Positions 52,167-60,929 of a stretch of 64,000 nt of DNA are shown here, in pieces. The DNA comes from Xanthomonas sp. XNM01 (GTDB taxonomy: Bacteria > Pseudomonadota > Gammaproteobacteria > Xanthomonadales > Xanthomonadaceae). Within the stretch, counting starts at the first letter, position 1. Each line of letters opens with the position of its first letter. A program made the position numbers and the translations under genes. The notes beneath the pieces were generated by a model, which was given only the letters and a program-made list of their open reading frames with translations, made no database searches and was not told the DNA's origin. The stretch lies in the NCBI RefSeq assembly GCF_014851915.1, contig NZ_JACVAP010000006.1:62001-126000 (forward strand), given 5' to 3'.

Positions 52167-52502
52167 TCAGGCGGCTGCCAGGCCCTTGTCGATCATCTGG
52201 GTCAGCTGGCCCTTGCCGACGGCGCCGACCTGGGTCGCCTGGACCTGGCCGTCCTTGAACAGGAGCAGCATCGGGATCGAGCGCACGTGGTACTTGATCG
52301 CCAGCGCGCGGTTCTCGTCCACGTTCACCTTGGCGACCTTGAGCTTGCCGTCGTAGGCGTCGGCCAGATCGTCCAGAACCGGGGCGATCATCTTGCAGGG
52401 ACCGCACCATTCGGCCCAGAAGTCGACCAGGACCGGCTCGCTGGACTGCAGCACGGCGGCGTCGAAATCGGCGTCGCCGACGTGCATCACCTTGTCGTTC
52501 AC
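52167..52502 (-). CDS. trxA: Thioredoxin 1
   Basis: A 111-residue thioredoxin with the [11 protein letters not shown] active site (Cys33, Cys36), the VNVDEN strand and the cis-Pro loop SIPMLLLF. It reduces protein disulfides in the cytoplasm and donates electrons to ribonucleotide reductase and other enzymes. A GTG at 52502 with GGAGA seven bases upstream gives the family length. It lies upstream of rho on the same strand, the conserved trxA-rho order, and diverges from rhlB. Confidence 0.95.
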   Translation of the reverse strand: MNDKVMHVGDADFDAAVLQSSEPVLVDFWAEWCGPCKMIAPVLDDLADAYDGKLKVAKVNVDENRALAIKYHVRSIPMLLLFKDGQVQATQVGAVGKGQLTQMIDKGLAAA

Positions 52503-52711
52503 TTGCTGTCTCCGTGGGGTTGCTCGTGCACGGACGGCGGGGCAGCCCGCGCATTGGGTTAAACTGGGGCGTTCCGCGGATAAGTCAAGAGGGGTTGGGA
52601 CCCCGCCGACGACCGCACGACCCGGCGCCGCGCGCAGTGTGCTGCGGCCGGGAAACCGATGCAAGGCCAGCGCCCGTGTCCCGCGGTGGTGGCCATCAAG
52701 AAGACTGGATG

Positions 52712-54427
52712 ATGAGCGACAAACCGCTGACCGATGTGACCTTTTCCTCGTTCGACCTGCACCCGACCCTGCTCGCGGGGCTGGAGGGCGCAGGCTTCAC
52801 CCGCTGCACGCCGATCCAGGCGCTGACCCTGCCCGTGGCGCTGCCCGGCGGCGATGTCGCCGGGCAGGCCCAGACCGGCACCGGCAAGACGCTGGCGTTC
52901 CTGGTCGCGGTGATCAACCGCCTGCTGACCCGCCCGGCGCTGGCCGACCGCAAGCTGGAGGATCCGCGTGCGCTGATCCTGGCCCCGACCCGCGAACTGG
53001 CGATCCAGATCCACAAGGACGCGGTCAAGTTCGGTGCCGACCTGGGCCTGCGCTTCGCCCTGGTCTACGGCGGCGTCGACTACGACAAGCAGCGCGAACT
53101 GCTGCAGAAGGGCGTGGACGTGATCATCGCCACCCCGGGCCGGCTGATCGACTACGTCAAGCAGCACAAGGTGGTGTCGCTGCATGCCTGCGAGATCTGC
53201 GTGCTGGACGAAGCCGACCGCATGTTCGACCTGGGCTTCATCAAGGACATCCGCTTCCTGCTGCGGCGCATGCCCGAGCGCGGCACCCGCCAGACCCTGC
53301 TGTTCTCGGCCACCCTCAGCCACCGCGTGCTGGAGCTGGCCTACGAGCACATGAACGAGCCGGAGAAGCTGGTCGTCGAGGCCGAGACCATCACCGCCGC
53401 ACGCGTGCGCCAGCGGCTGTACTACCCGGCCGACGACGAGAAGATCCCGCTGCTGCTGGGCCTGCTGTCGCGCAGCGAAGGCGCGCGCACGATGGTGTTC
53501 GTCAACACCAAGGCCTTCGTCGAGCGCGTCGCGCGCGCGCTGGAGAAGGCCGGCTACCGGGTCGGCGTGCTCTCCGGCGATGTGCCGCAGAAGAAGCGCG
53601 AGACCCTGCTGCGCAAGTTCCAGGCCGGCCAGCTCGAACTGCTGGTGGCCACCGACGTGGCCGCCCGCGGCCTGCACATCGATGGCGTCTCGCACGTCTA
53701 CAACTACGACCTGCCGTTCGACGCCGAGGACTACGTACACCGCATCGGCCGCACCGCGCGCCTGGGCGCCGAGGGCGACGCGATCAGCTTCGCCTGCGAG
53801 CGCTACGCGATGGGCCTGCCGGACATCGAGGCCTACATCGAGCAGAAGATCCCGTCCGAGCCGGTCACTGCCGAACTGCTGACCGCGCTGCCGCGCCCGG
53901 AGCGCGTGCGCGTGGAAGGCGAGGAGGGCGACGACGCCGAAGAGAGCGTCGGCGAGATCTTCCGCGAGGCCCGCGCCCAGCGTGCGGCCGAGGAGGAAAA
54001 GCGTGGCGGCGGTCGTCGCAGCGGCAGCAGCGGTGGCCCCGGCGGCCGTGGCCGTGGCGAACGCCGCACCGATGGCGAGCGTCCGCGCCGCAAGCCGCGT
54101 CCGGCACCGGGCGAGGCGACCGAGGCCGGCGCTGCGGTGCCGCCGCAGGCGGCCGATGCCGTCGCGCCGGTGCCGAAACCGGCTGCGCCGGCGGTGGAGG
54201 CGGCGGCCGACGGCGAGCGCGCACCGCGCAAGCGGCGTCGCCGTCGTCGCGGCAAGCCGGTCGATGGCGCCGCTCCGGCGGCCGGGCAGGAGCAGGCCGG
54301 TCCGGGCAACGTGCCGGCACACAAGGTTGCGCCCGCCAAGCAGGCACCTGCGGCGTCGGCCGGTACCGGCGGATCGTTCCTGGCCCGTCTCGGCCGCAAG
54401 CTGCGCTCGCTCGTTTCGGGGCACTGA
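52712..54427 (+). CDS. rhlB: RhlB DEAD-box RNA helicase
   Basis: A 571-residue DEAD-box helicase. It contains the Q motif at [44 protein letters not shown] and HRIGRTAR. The last 150 residues are rich in Arg, Gly, Pro and Ala ([10 protein letters not shown] near the end), a disordered basic tail longer than in E. coli RhlB (421). It unwinds structured RNA for RNase E in the degradosome. The first of two adjacent ATGs (52709) is a possible start. It diverges from trxA-rho, a typical xanthomonad arrangement. Confidence 0.95.
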   Translation: MSDKPLTDVTFSSFDLHPTLLAGLEGAGFTRCTPIQALTLPVALPGGDVAGQAQTGTGKTLAFLVAVINRLLTRPALADRKLEDPRALILAPTRELAIQIHKDAVKFGADLGLRFALVYGGVDYDKQRELLQKGVDVIIATPGRLIDYVKQHKVVSLHACEICVLDEADRMFDLGFIKDIRFLLRRMPERGTRQTLLFSATLSHRVLELAYEHMNEPEKLVVEAETITAARVRQRLYYPADDEKIPLLLGLLSRSEGARTMVFVNTKAFVERVARALEKAGYRVGVLSGDVPQKKRETLLRKFQAGQLELLVATDVAARGLHIDGVSHVYNYDLPFDAEDYVHRIGRTARLGAEGDAISFACERYAMGLPDIEAYIEQKIPSEPVTAELLTALPRPERVRVEGEEGDDAEESVGEIFREARAQRAAEEEKRGGGRRSGSSGGPGGRGRGERRTDGERPRRKPRPAPGEATEAGAAVPPQAADAVAPVPKPAAPAVEAAADGERAPRKRRRRRRGKPVDGAAPAAGQEQAGPGNVPAHKVAPAKQAPAASAGTGGSFLARLGRKLRSLVSGH

Positions 54428-54607
54428 AGCGCAGCCGTCCTGCCGCGTGCCGGCGGGATGCCCGCGATGGACGCTGGCGGCCGTTCTGCGCTGCCAGCTG
54501 ACGTGCCATGACAGGCATGCGACCGCATTCGTGCGGCCGGCATGCCGTTCGTGCACGCGCGACCACCGTCCGTGTCATCGCCTGTCGCGCCGCGCAGGGT
54601 GCGCCTG

Positions 54608-54613
54608 CATAAT
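54608..54613 (+). promoter_or_regulatory. ftsE -10 hexamer, probably leaderless
   Basis: CATAAT lies six bases before the ftsE ATG at 54620, with no Shine-Dalgarno motif, so the ftsEX operon mRNA may start at the start codon. Confidence 0.5.
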
Positions 54614-54619
54614 CGGCGC

Positions 54620-55306
54620 ATGAGCGTCCTGCGATTCGAGAACGTCAGCAAGCAGTATCCGGGTGGCCACGAGGCGCTGACCGATGTCAGCTTCACCGTG
54701 ACGCAGGGCGAGATGCTGTTCGTCACCGGCCATTCCGGTGCCGGCAAGAGCACGCTGCTGAAGCTGATCCACCTGTCCGAGCGGCCCAGCCGCGGCGCCG
54801 TGCTGTTCGGCGAGCGCAACCTGCAGCGCGTGCGCGGCGGCAAGGTCGCCCTGCACCGGCGCGAGGTCGGCGTGGTCTACCAGGACCATCGCCTGCTGCA
54901 CGACCGCAGCATCGGCGAGAACGTCGCGCTGCCGCTGATCCTGCGTGGCACCCATCGGGCCGAGATCGGCAAGCGTGTGCGTTCGGTGCTGGAACGGATG
55001 GGCCTGGGGCATCGCGAGAGGGCGCTGCCGTCGCAGCTGTCGGCCGGCGAGCAGCAACGCGTCGGCATCGCCCGCGCGATCGTGGCCGAGCCGGCGCTGC
55101 TGGTGGCCGACGAACCCACCGGCAACCTCGACCCGACGCTGTCGGGCGAGATCATGTCCCTGTTCGCCGAGCTGCCCGCCCGTGGCACCAGCGTGCTGGT
55201 GGTCAGCCACGACCTGCCGCTGATCCGGCGGATGCGGATGCGGGTGCTGATCCTCGATCACGGCCGCCTGGTCGACGACATCTCGCCGGAGGACCTGGCC
55301 GAATGA
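54620..55306 (+). CDS. ftsE: Cell-division ABC ATPase FtsE
   Basis: A 228-residue ATPase with Walker A GHSGAGKST, the signature LSAGEQQRVGIARA and Walker B LLVADEPTGNLD. The N-terminus SVLRFENVSKQYPGGHEAL is typical FtsE. With FtsX it activates periplasmic cell-wall hydrolases via EnvC-type proteins during division. It starts after a likely leaderless promoter and its stop overlaps the ftsX start by four bases. Confidence 0.96.
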   Translation: MSVLRFENVSKQYPGGHEALTDVSFTVTQGEMLFVTGHSGAGKSTLLKLIHLSERPSRGAVLFGERNLQRVRGGKVALHRREVGVVYQDHRLLHDRSIGENVALPLILRGTHRAEIGKRVRSVLERMGLGHRERALPSQLSAGEQQRVGIARAIVAEPALLVADEPTGNLDPTLSGEIMSLFAELPARGTSVLVVSHDLPLIRRMRMRVLILDHGRLVDDISPEDLAE

Positions 55307-56244
55307 ACAGCCGCAGCATCGCCTCGGCGCCGTCGCGCCTGCGCGTCTGGTTCGACCAGCATCTGCACAGCATCGCCTTCAGCCTGGGCCGCGCGCTGCG
55401 CAAGCCGTGGGCCACGCTGCTGACGGTGGCGGTGATGGGCGTGGCCCTGGCCCTGCCGCTGGGGTTGTCGATCGTGATGGACAACCTGCGCCATTTCGCC
55501 GGCAGCGTGCAGCAGTCGCGCGAGATCAACCTGTTCCTGAAACTGGAGGTCGCGCCGGCCGCGGCCGAGCGCCTGGCCACCACGCTGCGCAGCCGCGGCG
55601 ACGTGGCGGCGGTCGAGCTGCGCACGCCCGAGCAGGCGCTGGCCGGCTTCCGCGAGAGCAGCGGGCTGGGCGATGCGCTCGACGCGCTCGGTGAGAATCC
55701 GTTGCCCACGCTGCTGGTGGTCACGCCGCAGGGCGATGACGATGCGCGCCTGGCGGCCAGCCTGGAGGCATTGCCGGAGGCCGACCTGGTCCAGCACGAT
55801 GCCCTGTGGCGCCAGCGCCTGGACAACTGGCTGCAGTTCGGCCAGCGCGTGGTGCAGGTGCTGTCTGCCCTGCTCGGCCTGGGGGCTGTGCTGGTGGTCG
55901 GCAATACGGTGCGGCTGGACATCCAGTCGCGGCGCGAGGAGATCGGCGTCCTGCAGCTGCTCGGCGCCAGCGATGGCTTCATCCGCAGGCCGTTCCTGTA
56001 CCTGGGGGCCTGGTACGGATTCGGGGCCGGGCTGCTCGCGCTGGCCCTGCTGGCCGCGGCGGGCACCGCGCTGCGCGAGCCGCTGGCCGCGCTGAGCGCC
56101 AGCTATGGCAGCCAGTTCGCGTTGAAGGGACTGGACCTGTTCCACTCCAGCTTCGTCCTGCTCGGCACGGTCGTGCTGGGCTGGCTCGGCGCCTGGGCGG
56201 TGGCCGGGCATTTCCTGCGACAGACACGGCCGACGGAGACCTGA
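55303..56244 (+). CDS. ftsX: Cell-division permease FtsX
   Basis: A 313-residue membrane protein with four helices: around residues 35-58, 185-210, 235-260 and 275-305. A periplasmic loop lies between the first two; this loop is the EnvC contact in E. coli. [22 protein letters not shown] is the conserved cytoplasmic coupling segment. It transmits FtsE ATP hydrolysis to peptidoglycan hydrolase activation. It overlaps ftsE by four bases and the next gene by one. Confidence 0.93.
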   Translation: MNSRSIASAPSRLRVWFDQHLHSIAFSLGRALRKPWATLLTVAVMGVALALPLGLSIVMDNLRHFAGSVQQSREINLFLKLEVAPAAAERLATTLRSRGDVAAVELRTPEQALAGFRESSGLGDALDALGENPLPTLLVVTPQGDDDARLAASLEALPEADLVQHDALWRQRLDNWLQFGQRVVQVLSALLGLGAVLVVGNTVRLDIQSRREEIGVLQLLGASDGFIRRPFLYLGAWYGFGAGLLALALLAAAGTALREPLAALSASYGSQFALKGLDLFHSSFVLLGTVVLGWLGAWAVAGHFLRQTRPTET

Positions 56245-57089
56245 TGCCCGCGCAAGAGCTCAAGTTCCTGATCAGCGATGCGCCGCGGGTCATGGTGGTC
56301 GACGGCTCCAGGCTGGTGCGCAAGCTGATCGCCGACGTCCTGCAGCGCGAGCTGCCGGATGTGGAGGTGGTCGGCTGCTCCAGCATCGCCGAGGCGCGCG
56401 AGGCGCTGGACGCCGGCGGCGTCGACCTGGTCACCACCGCGCTGTCCCTGCCCGATGGCGATGGCCTGGAGCTGGCGCGCGGCGTGCGCGAGGCCTCCGG
56501 CCAGGCCTATGTGCCGGTGATCGTGGTGTCCGGCGATGCGCAGCAGCACCTGGTCGAGCGGCGCTTCACCGAGTACGTCACCGATTACTTCGACAAGGCG
56601 CTGGGGCACGAGGCGCTGGCCGAATTCATCCGTGGCTACGTGCAGCCGCAGCCGATCGCCGGTGCGACCGTGCTGTATGTCGAGGACAGCCGCGTGGTGG
56701 CCGAGGCGACCAAGCGCATGCTCGAGCGCCAGCAACTGCGGGTGATCCACGTGCTCAGCGCCGAGGAGGCGTTCGCGCTGCTGACCGCCGAGTCGCTGGG
56801 TCGCACGCCGCAGCGGATCGATCTGGTGCTGACCGACGTGACCCTGAAGGGCGAACTGAGCGGACGCGACGTGGTCGAGCGGATCCGCATCGATTTCGCG
56901 TACGGCAAGCGCCGCCTGCCGGTGCTGGTGATGACCGGCGACGCCAACCGCCGCAACCAGTCCGACCTGCTCAGGGCCGGTGCCAACGATCTGGTGCAGA
57001 AGCCGATCGAGGAGCGTCTGCTGATCACCAAGGTGCTGTTCCAGCTGCGCCTGGCGCGTCTGGATGGCGCCGGACGGGCGACCGCATGA
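56244..57089 (+). CDS. Tandem-receiver response regulator with a degenerate first domain
   Basis: A 281-residue protein of two CheY-like receiver domains and no output domain. Domain 1 (residues 15-130) keeps the fold and the Lys of DYFDKAL. However, the acidic pair is VVDG rather than DD/ED, and the phospho-acceptor position reads Ala66 ([14 protein letters not shown]). Domain 2 (140-275) is intact: VEDS, Asp198 in LVLTD, VMTGD and QKP. Domain 1 is therefore probably a non-phosphorylated interaction module. It starts on the last base of the ftsX stop and overlaps ung by four bases, so it is co-expressed with division genes. Confidence 0.87.
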   Translation: MPAQELKFLISDAPRVMVVDGSRLVRKLIADVLQRELPDVEVVGCSSIAEAREALDAGGVDLVTTALSLPDGDGLELARGVREASGQAYVPVIVVSGDAQQHLVERRFTEYVTDYFDKALGHEALAEFIRGYVQPQPIAGATVLYVEDSRVVAEATKRMLERQQLRVIHVLSAEEAFALLTAESLGRTPQRIDLVLTDVTLKGELSGRDVVERIRIDFAYGKRRLPVLVMTGDANRRNQSDLLRAGANDLVQKPIEERLLITKVLFQLRLARLDGAGRATA

Positions 57090-57808
57090 GCGCGGGCGAA
57101 GAGCGGATCCGCCTGGAGCCATCGTGGAAGGCGCGCATCGGCGACTGGCTGTTGCGGCCGGAGATGCAGCAGCTGTCGGCCTTCCTGCGCGAACGGCATG
57201 CCGCCGGCGCACGCATCTACCCACCCGGCCCGCGCATCTTTTCCGCGTTCGACGCCACCCCGTTCGACGCGGTCAAGGTGGTGATCCTGGGCCAGGACCC
57301 GTACCACGGGCCGCGCCAGGCGCATGGTCTGTGCTTTTCGGTCCTGCCGGGCGTACCGGTGCCGCCGTCGCTGCAGAACATCTACAAGGAAATCGAAAGC
57401 GACCTCGGCATCGGCCGCCCCGATCATGGCTGCCTGCTGCCGTGGGCGCAGCAGGGCGTGCTGCTGCTCAACGCGGTGCTGACCGTGGAAGAAGGGCGTG
57501 CGGGCGCGCATCAGGGCAAGGGCTGGGAAGGCTTCACCGACCACGCGATCGAGACCCTGGCGCGCGAGCGCGAAGGGGTGGTGTTCCTGCTCTGGGGCAG
57601 CTACGCGCAGGCCAAGGGCAAGGTCATCGATCCGCGCAGGCACCGGGTGCTGAAGGCGCCGCACCCCTCGCCGCTCTCGGCGCATCGCGGCTTCCTCGGC
57701 TGCGGCCACTTCGGCGCCGCCAATGCCTGGCTGGAGCAGCGCGGGCAGGCAGCCATCGACTGGTCGCTGCCTCCGCGCAGCGTGGTCGAGGCGATGCTGG
57801 CCGGCTGA
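57086..57808 (+). CDS. ung: Uracil-DNA glycosylase
   Basis: A 240-residue family 1 uracil-DNA glycosylase. [17 protein letters not shown] holds the catalytic Asp71, LLLNAVLTV is the base-recognition strand and [13 protein letters not shown] carries the catalytic His and minor-groove loop. It removes uracil from DNA at the start of base-excision repair. It overlaps the response-regulator gene by four bases at the end of the ftsEX operon. Confidence 0.97.
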   Translation: MSAGEERIRLEPSWKARIGDWLLRPEMQQLSAFLRERHAAGARIYPPGPRIFSAFDATPFDAVKVVILGQDPYHGPRQAHGLCFSVLPGVPVPPSLQNIYKEIESDLGIGRPDHGCLLPWAQQGVLLLNAVLTVEEGRAGAHQGKGWEGFTDHAIETLAREREGVVFLLWGSYAQAKGKVIDPRRHRVLKAPHPSPLSAHRGFLGCGHFGAANAWLEQRGQAAIDWSLPPRSVVEAMLAG

Positions 57809-57827
57809 GCCGGTACGGCACGCGCGC

Positions 57828-58787
57828 TCAGCGTGCGTCGATCGCCGTGGCGCGCGCGACCGCGGCCTGCTCCATGCGCGCGACCGGCAGGCCACGCGCA
57901 TGCCAGGCTTCGAAACCGCCCGTGAGCGGGCGCACGTTGCGGAAGCCACGCGCATGCAGCTGCCGCGCCAACCATGCGGCCGAGGCCTCGTCGGGGCAGT
58001 CGCAGTAGACCACCACGTCCTGCTCGGGATCGAATGCCAGCGTGCCCAGCTCGGCCATCAGCACCGCGCCGGGAATCCATCCGGAGGCGTCGCGCTGCTG
58101 CGCCGGGCGCACGTCCAGCACCTGCGGGGTCCGGCCGTCCTCGAAACGCTGCTGCAGTTCGTCCACCGAGATGCGCGCCATCCGCAGCAAGCGCAGGAAG
58201 CGCTGCCGCTGCCAGAGCTTCCAGGCGATGAAGCCGGCCAGCGCGGCCAGCAGCAGCCCCAGGCCGATCCGCCCCAGCGATTCCAGCTCCAGCAACAGCT
58301 CGCCGACGGCGTCGTCGAACACCACGCCCAGGGTCACCGCGGTGCCTGCCCAGAGCAGGGCGCCGAGGCCGTCGTGGAAGGCGAAGCGGAACGCGCCGGT
58401 GCGCATCTGGCCGGCCATCACCGTCGCCAGTGCGGCGAAGCCGGGGATGAACTTGGCCACGATCAGCGATGGCGCGCCCCAGCGCGCATAGATGCCGCGT
58501 GCGCTGCCCGAGCATGAATCCGGCGACAGCGACAATCGGCACATCAGCCGCAGCAGCACGCTGCCGTAACGGCGCCCGGCTGCATACCAGAGCCCGTCGG
58601 CCACCAGCGAGGCGGCGACGGCCACGGCGAGCAGCGGCCAGACCGGCTCGCCGGCCTGCGCCGTCATCGCGCCGGCGACCACTAGGACCGGCACCGCCGG
58701 AACCGGCAGGCCGCCCTGATCGGCCAGCACGGCGAACAGGACCACCCAGAGACCGTAGTGCTCGATCAGGTGCAGCAGGGCGTCCAT
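57828..58787 (-). CDS. DedA-family membrane protein fused to a rhodanese domain
   Basis: A 319-residue fusion. Residues 1-200 are a DedA/VTT domain with about five or six membrane segments (DQGGLPVPAVPVLVVAGAM, then ARWGAPSLIVAKFIPGFAALATVMAG with the conserved F/Y-x-R-x-x-x-P-type block). Residues 205-310 are a rhodanese homology domain with VLDVRPAQQRDASGWIPGAV and VVVYCDCPDEASAAWLA, where a Cys is the likely active-site sulfur carrier. DedA proteins move phospholipids or support membrane energetics; the rhodanese should lie in the cytoplasm. It converges on ung. Confidence 0.88.
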   Translation of the reverse strand: MDALLHLIEHYGLWVVLFAVLADQGGLPVPAVPVLVVAGAMTAQAGEPVWPLLAVAVAASLVADGLWYAAGRRYGSVLLRLMCRLSLSPDSCSGSARGIYARWGAPSLIVAKFIPGFAALATVMAGQMRTGAFRFAFHDGLGALLWAGTAVTLGVVFDDAVGELLLELESLGRIGLGLLLAALAGFIAWKLWQRQRFLRLLRMARISVDELQQRFEDGRTPQVLDVRPAQQRDASGWIPGAVLMAELGTLAFDPEQDVVVYCDCPDEASAAWLARQLHARGFRNVRPLTGGFEAWHARGLPVARMEQAAVARATAIDAR

Positions 58788-58927
58788 GGCGTCGCCAGAA
58801 GGAAGAAGCGAGAGGGCCGCCAGTGTGCGCCGCCGCGGGCGGGGCGGGCAGGGCGGCGTGGCGGACAGCGCGTTGCACGGGTGGCGTGTCCCTGCAACGG
58901 CGCGGCAACCCGCCGCGCTTTGTGGTT

Positions 58928-58953
58928 AAAATAGAACGATAGTTCGTTATTTT
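58928..58953. promoter_or_regulatory. AT-rich palindromic operator candidate before the DoxX gene
   Basis: AACGA (58935-58939) and TCGTT (58944-58948) flank TAGT, with outer AAAAT and ATTTT arms offset by a two-base bulge. The segment is strikingly AT-rich for this genome and lies 100 bases before the DoxX start. It resembles a TetR/MarR- or LysR-type operator; the regulator is not in the window. Confidence 0.5.
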
Positions 58954-59053
58954 GGCTATTTATCTCGTTTGTGTGCTGAATCATCATGCTCGCCATCGCA
59001 GGGCGCCTGTTCGAGCCGCAACACGCGAGTCCCGCCCCGGACGGAGAGACGTC

Positions 59054-59473
59054 ATGAGCCACCTGTATGCGCTGCTGGGCCGTATCGGCCTGTCCTCGAT
59101 CTTCATCGCCTCCGGCTGGAGCAAGCTCGGCGCCTACGCCGGCACCCAGCAGTACATGGACGCCATGGGCGTGCCGCCCGTCCTGCTGCCGCTGGTGATC
59201 CTGCTGGAGGTCGGCGCCGGTCTGGCCGTGCTGGCCGGCGGGTTCACCCGCAGCGCCGCGTTGTCGCTGGCTGCGTTTTCGGTCGCCGCCGGCGTGCTGT
59301 TCCATGCCGACCTGGCCGACACCAACCAGTTCATCCACCTGATGAAGAACGTCGCCGTTGGCGGTGGCCTGCTGCTGCTGGCCGCGCATGGCGCAGGCGA
59401 CTTCAGCATTGATGCCTGGCGCCGTTCGCGCCAATCCCCCCTTTCTCCCGCCACCCAAGGAGGTGCCCTGTGA
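59054..59473 (+). CDS. DoxX family membrane protein
   Basis: A 139-residue protein with four hydrophobic helices. LLGRIGLSSIFIASGWSKLGAYAGTQQYMDAMGVPP is the DoxX signature, and HLMKNVAVGGGLLLLAAHG is the conserved last helix. DoxX proteins are small inner-membrane proteins, some linked to quinone or thiosulfate metabolism and to resistance against electrophiles. It overlaps the pirin gene by four bases (GTGA), an arrangement common in proteobacteria and usually regulated by a nearby repressor. Confidence 0.9.
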   Translation: MSHLYALLGRIGLSSIFIASGWSKLGAYAGTQQYMDAMGVPPVLLPLVILLEVGAGLAVLAGGFTRSAALSLAAFSVAAGVLFHADLADTNQFIHLMKNVAVGGGLLLLAAHGAGDFSIDAWRRSRQSPLSPATQGGAL

Positions 59474-60174
59474 TCACCCTGCGTCCTGCCGCCGCGCGCG
59501 GCCATGCCAACCACGGCTGGCTCGATTCCTGGCACAGTTTTTCCTTCGCCGAGTACTACGACCCCGATCACGTGCACTGGGGCCCGCTGCGGGTGATCAA
59601 CGAGGACCGCGTCGCCGCCGGCCAGGGTTTCGGGACCCACGGTCACCGCGACATGGAAATCATCAGCTACGTGCTCGACGGCGCGCTGGCGCACAAGGAC
59701 TCGATGGGGCATGTGCAGACCATCGAGCCTGGCGAGGTGCAGCGGATGAGCGCCGGCACCGGTGTGACCCACTCGGAGTTCAACCACAGCCAGACCGGCG
59801 CCACGCACTTCCTGCAGATCTGGATCATTCCCGAGCGCACCGGGATCGAACCCGGTTACGAGCAGACCCGCTTCGACGACAGCGAAAAGCGCGGCCGCCT
59901 GCGTCTGGTGGTCAGCCCCGATGGTCGGGACGGGTCGGTGCGCATCCATCAGGACGCCCGGATGTACGCGGGCCTGTTCGATGGCGATGAACGCGCCGAA
60001 CTGGCGCTGGCGCCTGGCCGCCTGGCCTATGTGCATCTCGCCCGCGGCCACGCGGCGGTGAATGGACGTGCGCTCGCGGCCGGTGATGCATTGCTGTATC
60101 GCGACGAGGCGTCGGTGCTGATCGAGGCCGGCGATGGTGCCGAGGTGCTGGTGTTCGATCTGCCGCAGGCCTGA
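59470..60174 (+). CDS. Pirin family protein (YhhW-like)
   Basis: A 234-residue bicupin protein starting at a GTG that overlaps the DoxX stop. SFSFAEYYDPDHVHWGPLRVINEDRV and GFGTHGHRDMEIISYVLDG contain the His/Glu metal ligands. RMSAGTGVTHSEFNHS follows with a further metal-ligand His. Some YhhW-type pirins have quercetin 2,3-dioxygenase activity, but physiological roles are mostly unknown. The DoxX-pirin pair is often induced by electrophiles, which fits the operator candidate upstream. Confidence 0.92.
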   Translation: MITLRPAAARGHANHGWLDSWHSFSFAEYYDPDHVHWGPLRVINEDRVAAGQGFGTHGHRDMEIISYVLDGALAHKDSMGHVQTIEPGEVQRMSAGTGVTHSEFNHSQTGATHFLQIWIIPERTGIEPGYEQTRFDDSEKRGRLRLVVSPDGRDGSVRIHQDARMYAGLFDGDERAELALAPGRLAYVHLARGHAAVNGRALAAGDALLYRDEASVLIEAGDGAEVLVFDLPQA

Positions 60175-60264
60175 ACTCGCTGCAGCCGCACCACGCGACC
60201 GTGATCCCGTCAGGGACCACGGTCGCCTTCGATGCGCGTCTGCACGCTCCACGACCGCCTGTAT

Positions 60265-60627
60265 TCAGGCGTTCAGCATCTCGATGATGGCGTGCGCGAC
60301 CTGGCGTTTTCGCGGTGGCATGCGCCGCAGCAGCGACAGGATTTGTTCTTCCTGCGTCGGCTGTTCGGGTTGCGGGGGCGGTGCCGGGGGCGACAGGTCC
60401 GCGCCGCCAGCGGGGCGCCCCGGTCCGCGGCCGGTGGCCAGCCATTCAAAGTGGACCCGGGTCACCACGGCGATGCGTGCCAGGTTCTGCACGCTGGGGC
60501 AGGTGCCCCCTTCACGTTCCCATTGGGCGACGGCACTGCGGCATACGCCGGTCTCCAGTGCCAGCTGCGTCTGCGACAGGCCGGCCGTGACCCGTGCTTT
60601 CCTGATGCGATCACTCATCGTCACCAT
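60265..60627 (-). CDS. XRE-family DNA-binding regulator
   Basis: A 120-residue protein with an N-terminal helix-turn-helix of the Cro/CI type (RIRKARVTAGLSQTQLALETGVCRSAVAQWEREGGTCPSVQNLARIAVV, residues 6-55). A linker with a proline-rich segment (PPAPPPQPEQPTQ) precedes a short C-terminal helix. The ATG at 60627 has AGGTGA close upstream; one at 60618 is also possible. It is divergent from a large DUF11 surface protein across 300 bases, so it may control it. No phage genes are nearby. Confidence 0.85.
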   Translation of the reverse strand: MVTMSDRIRKARVTAGLSQTQLALETGVCRSAVAQWEREGGTCPSVQNLARIAVVTRVHFEWLATGRGPGRPAGGADLSPPAPPPQPEQPTQEEQILSLLRRMPPRKRQVAHAIIEMLNA

Positions 60628-60929
60628 TCGCTCACCTCGTTCCGTTCGAGTGGTAAGTGATACTTCCCTGCGAGCAATACTTTTCGGGGATGTACAGAAT
60701 CGCTTGCGACGCATGATGGGAACTGCGTTCGCTTCTGCACACATTCGGCACCCGACAGCAAGAATAACCCGACTTCGCGCCGACTTCATTTGACGCGATC
60801 CGGGCGTGCGGCTTTATTCGCCGCAGAGCCGGATCGACGCAGCCACCGCGCCTCCGGCCGACACACCACGGATGGTGGAGTCTTCCGCCATCGCGATGCG
60901 GCGACGCTCGGATGAGCGCGGGGGACGGC

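Noticed and set aside
54428-54560. Hairpin-like repeats after rhlB
   Set aside because: Imperfect GCATGCC/GGCATGC pairings without a T tract; not convincing as a terminator.
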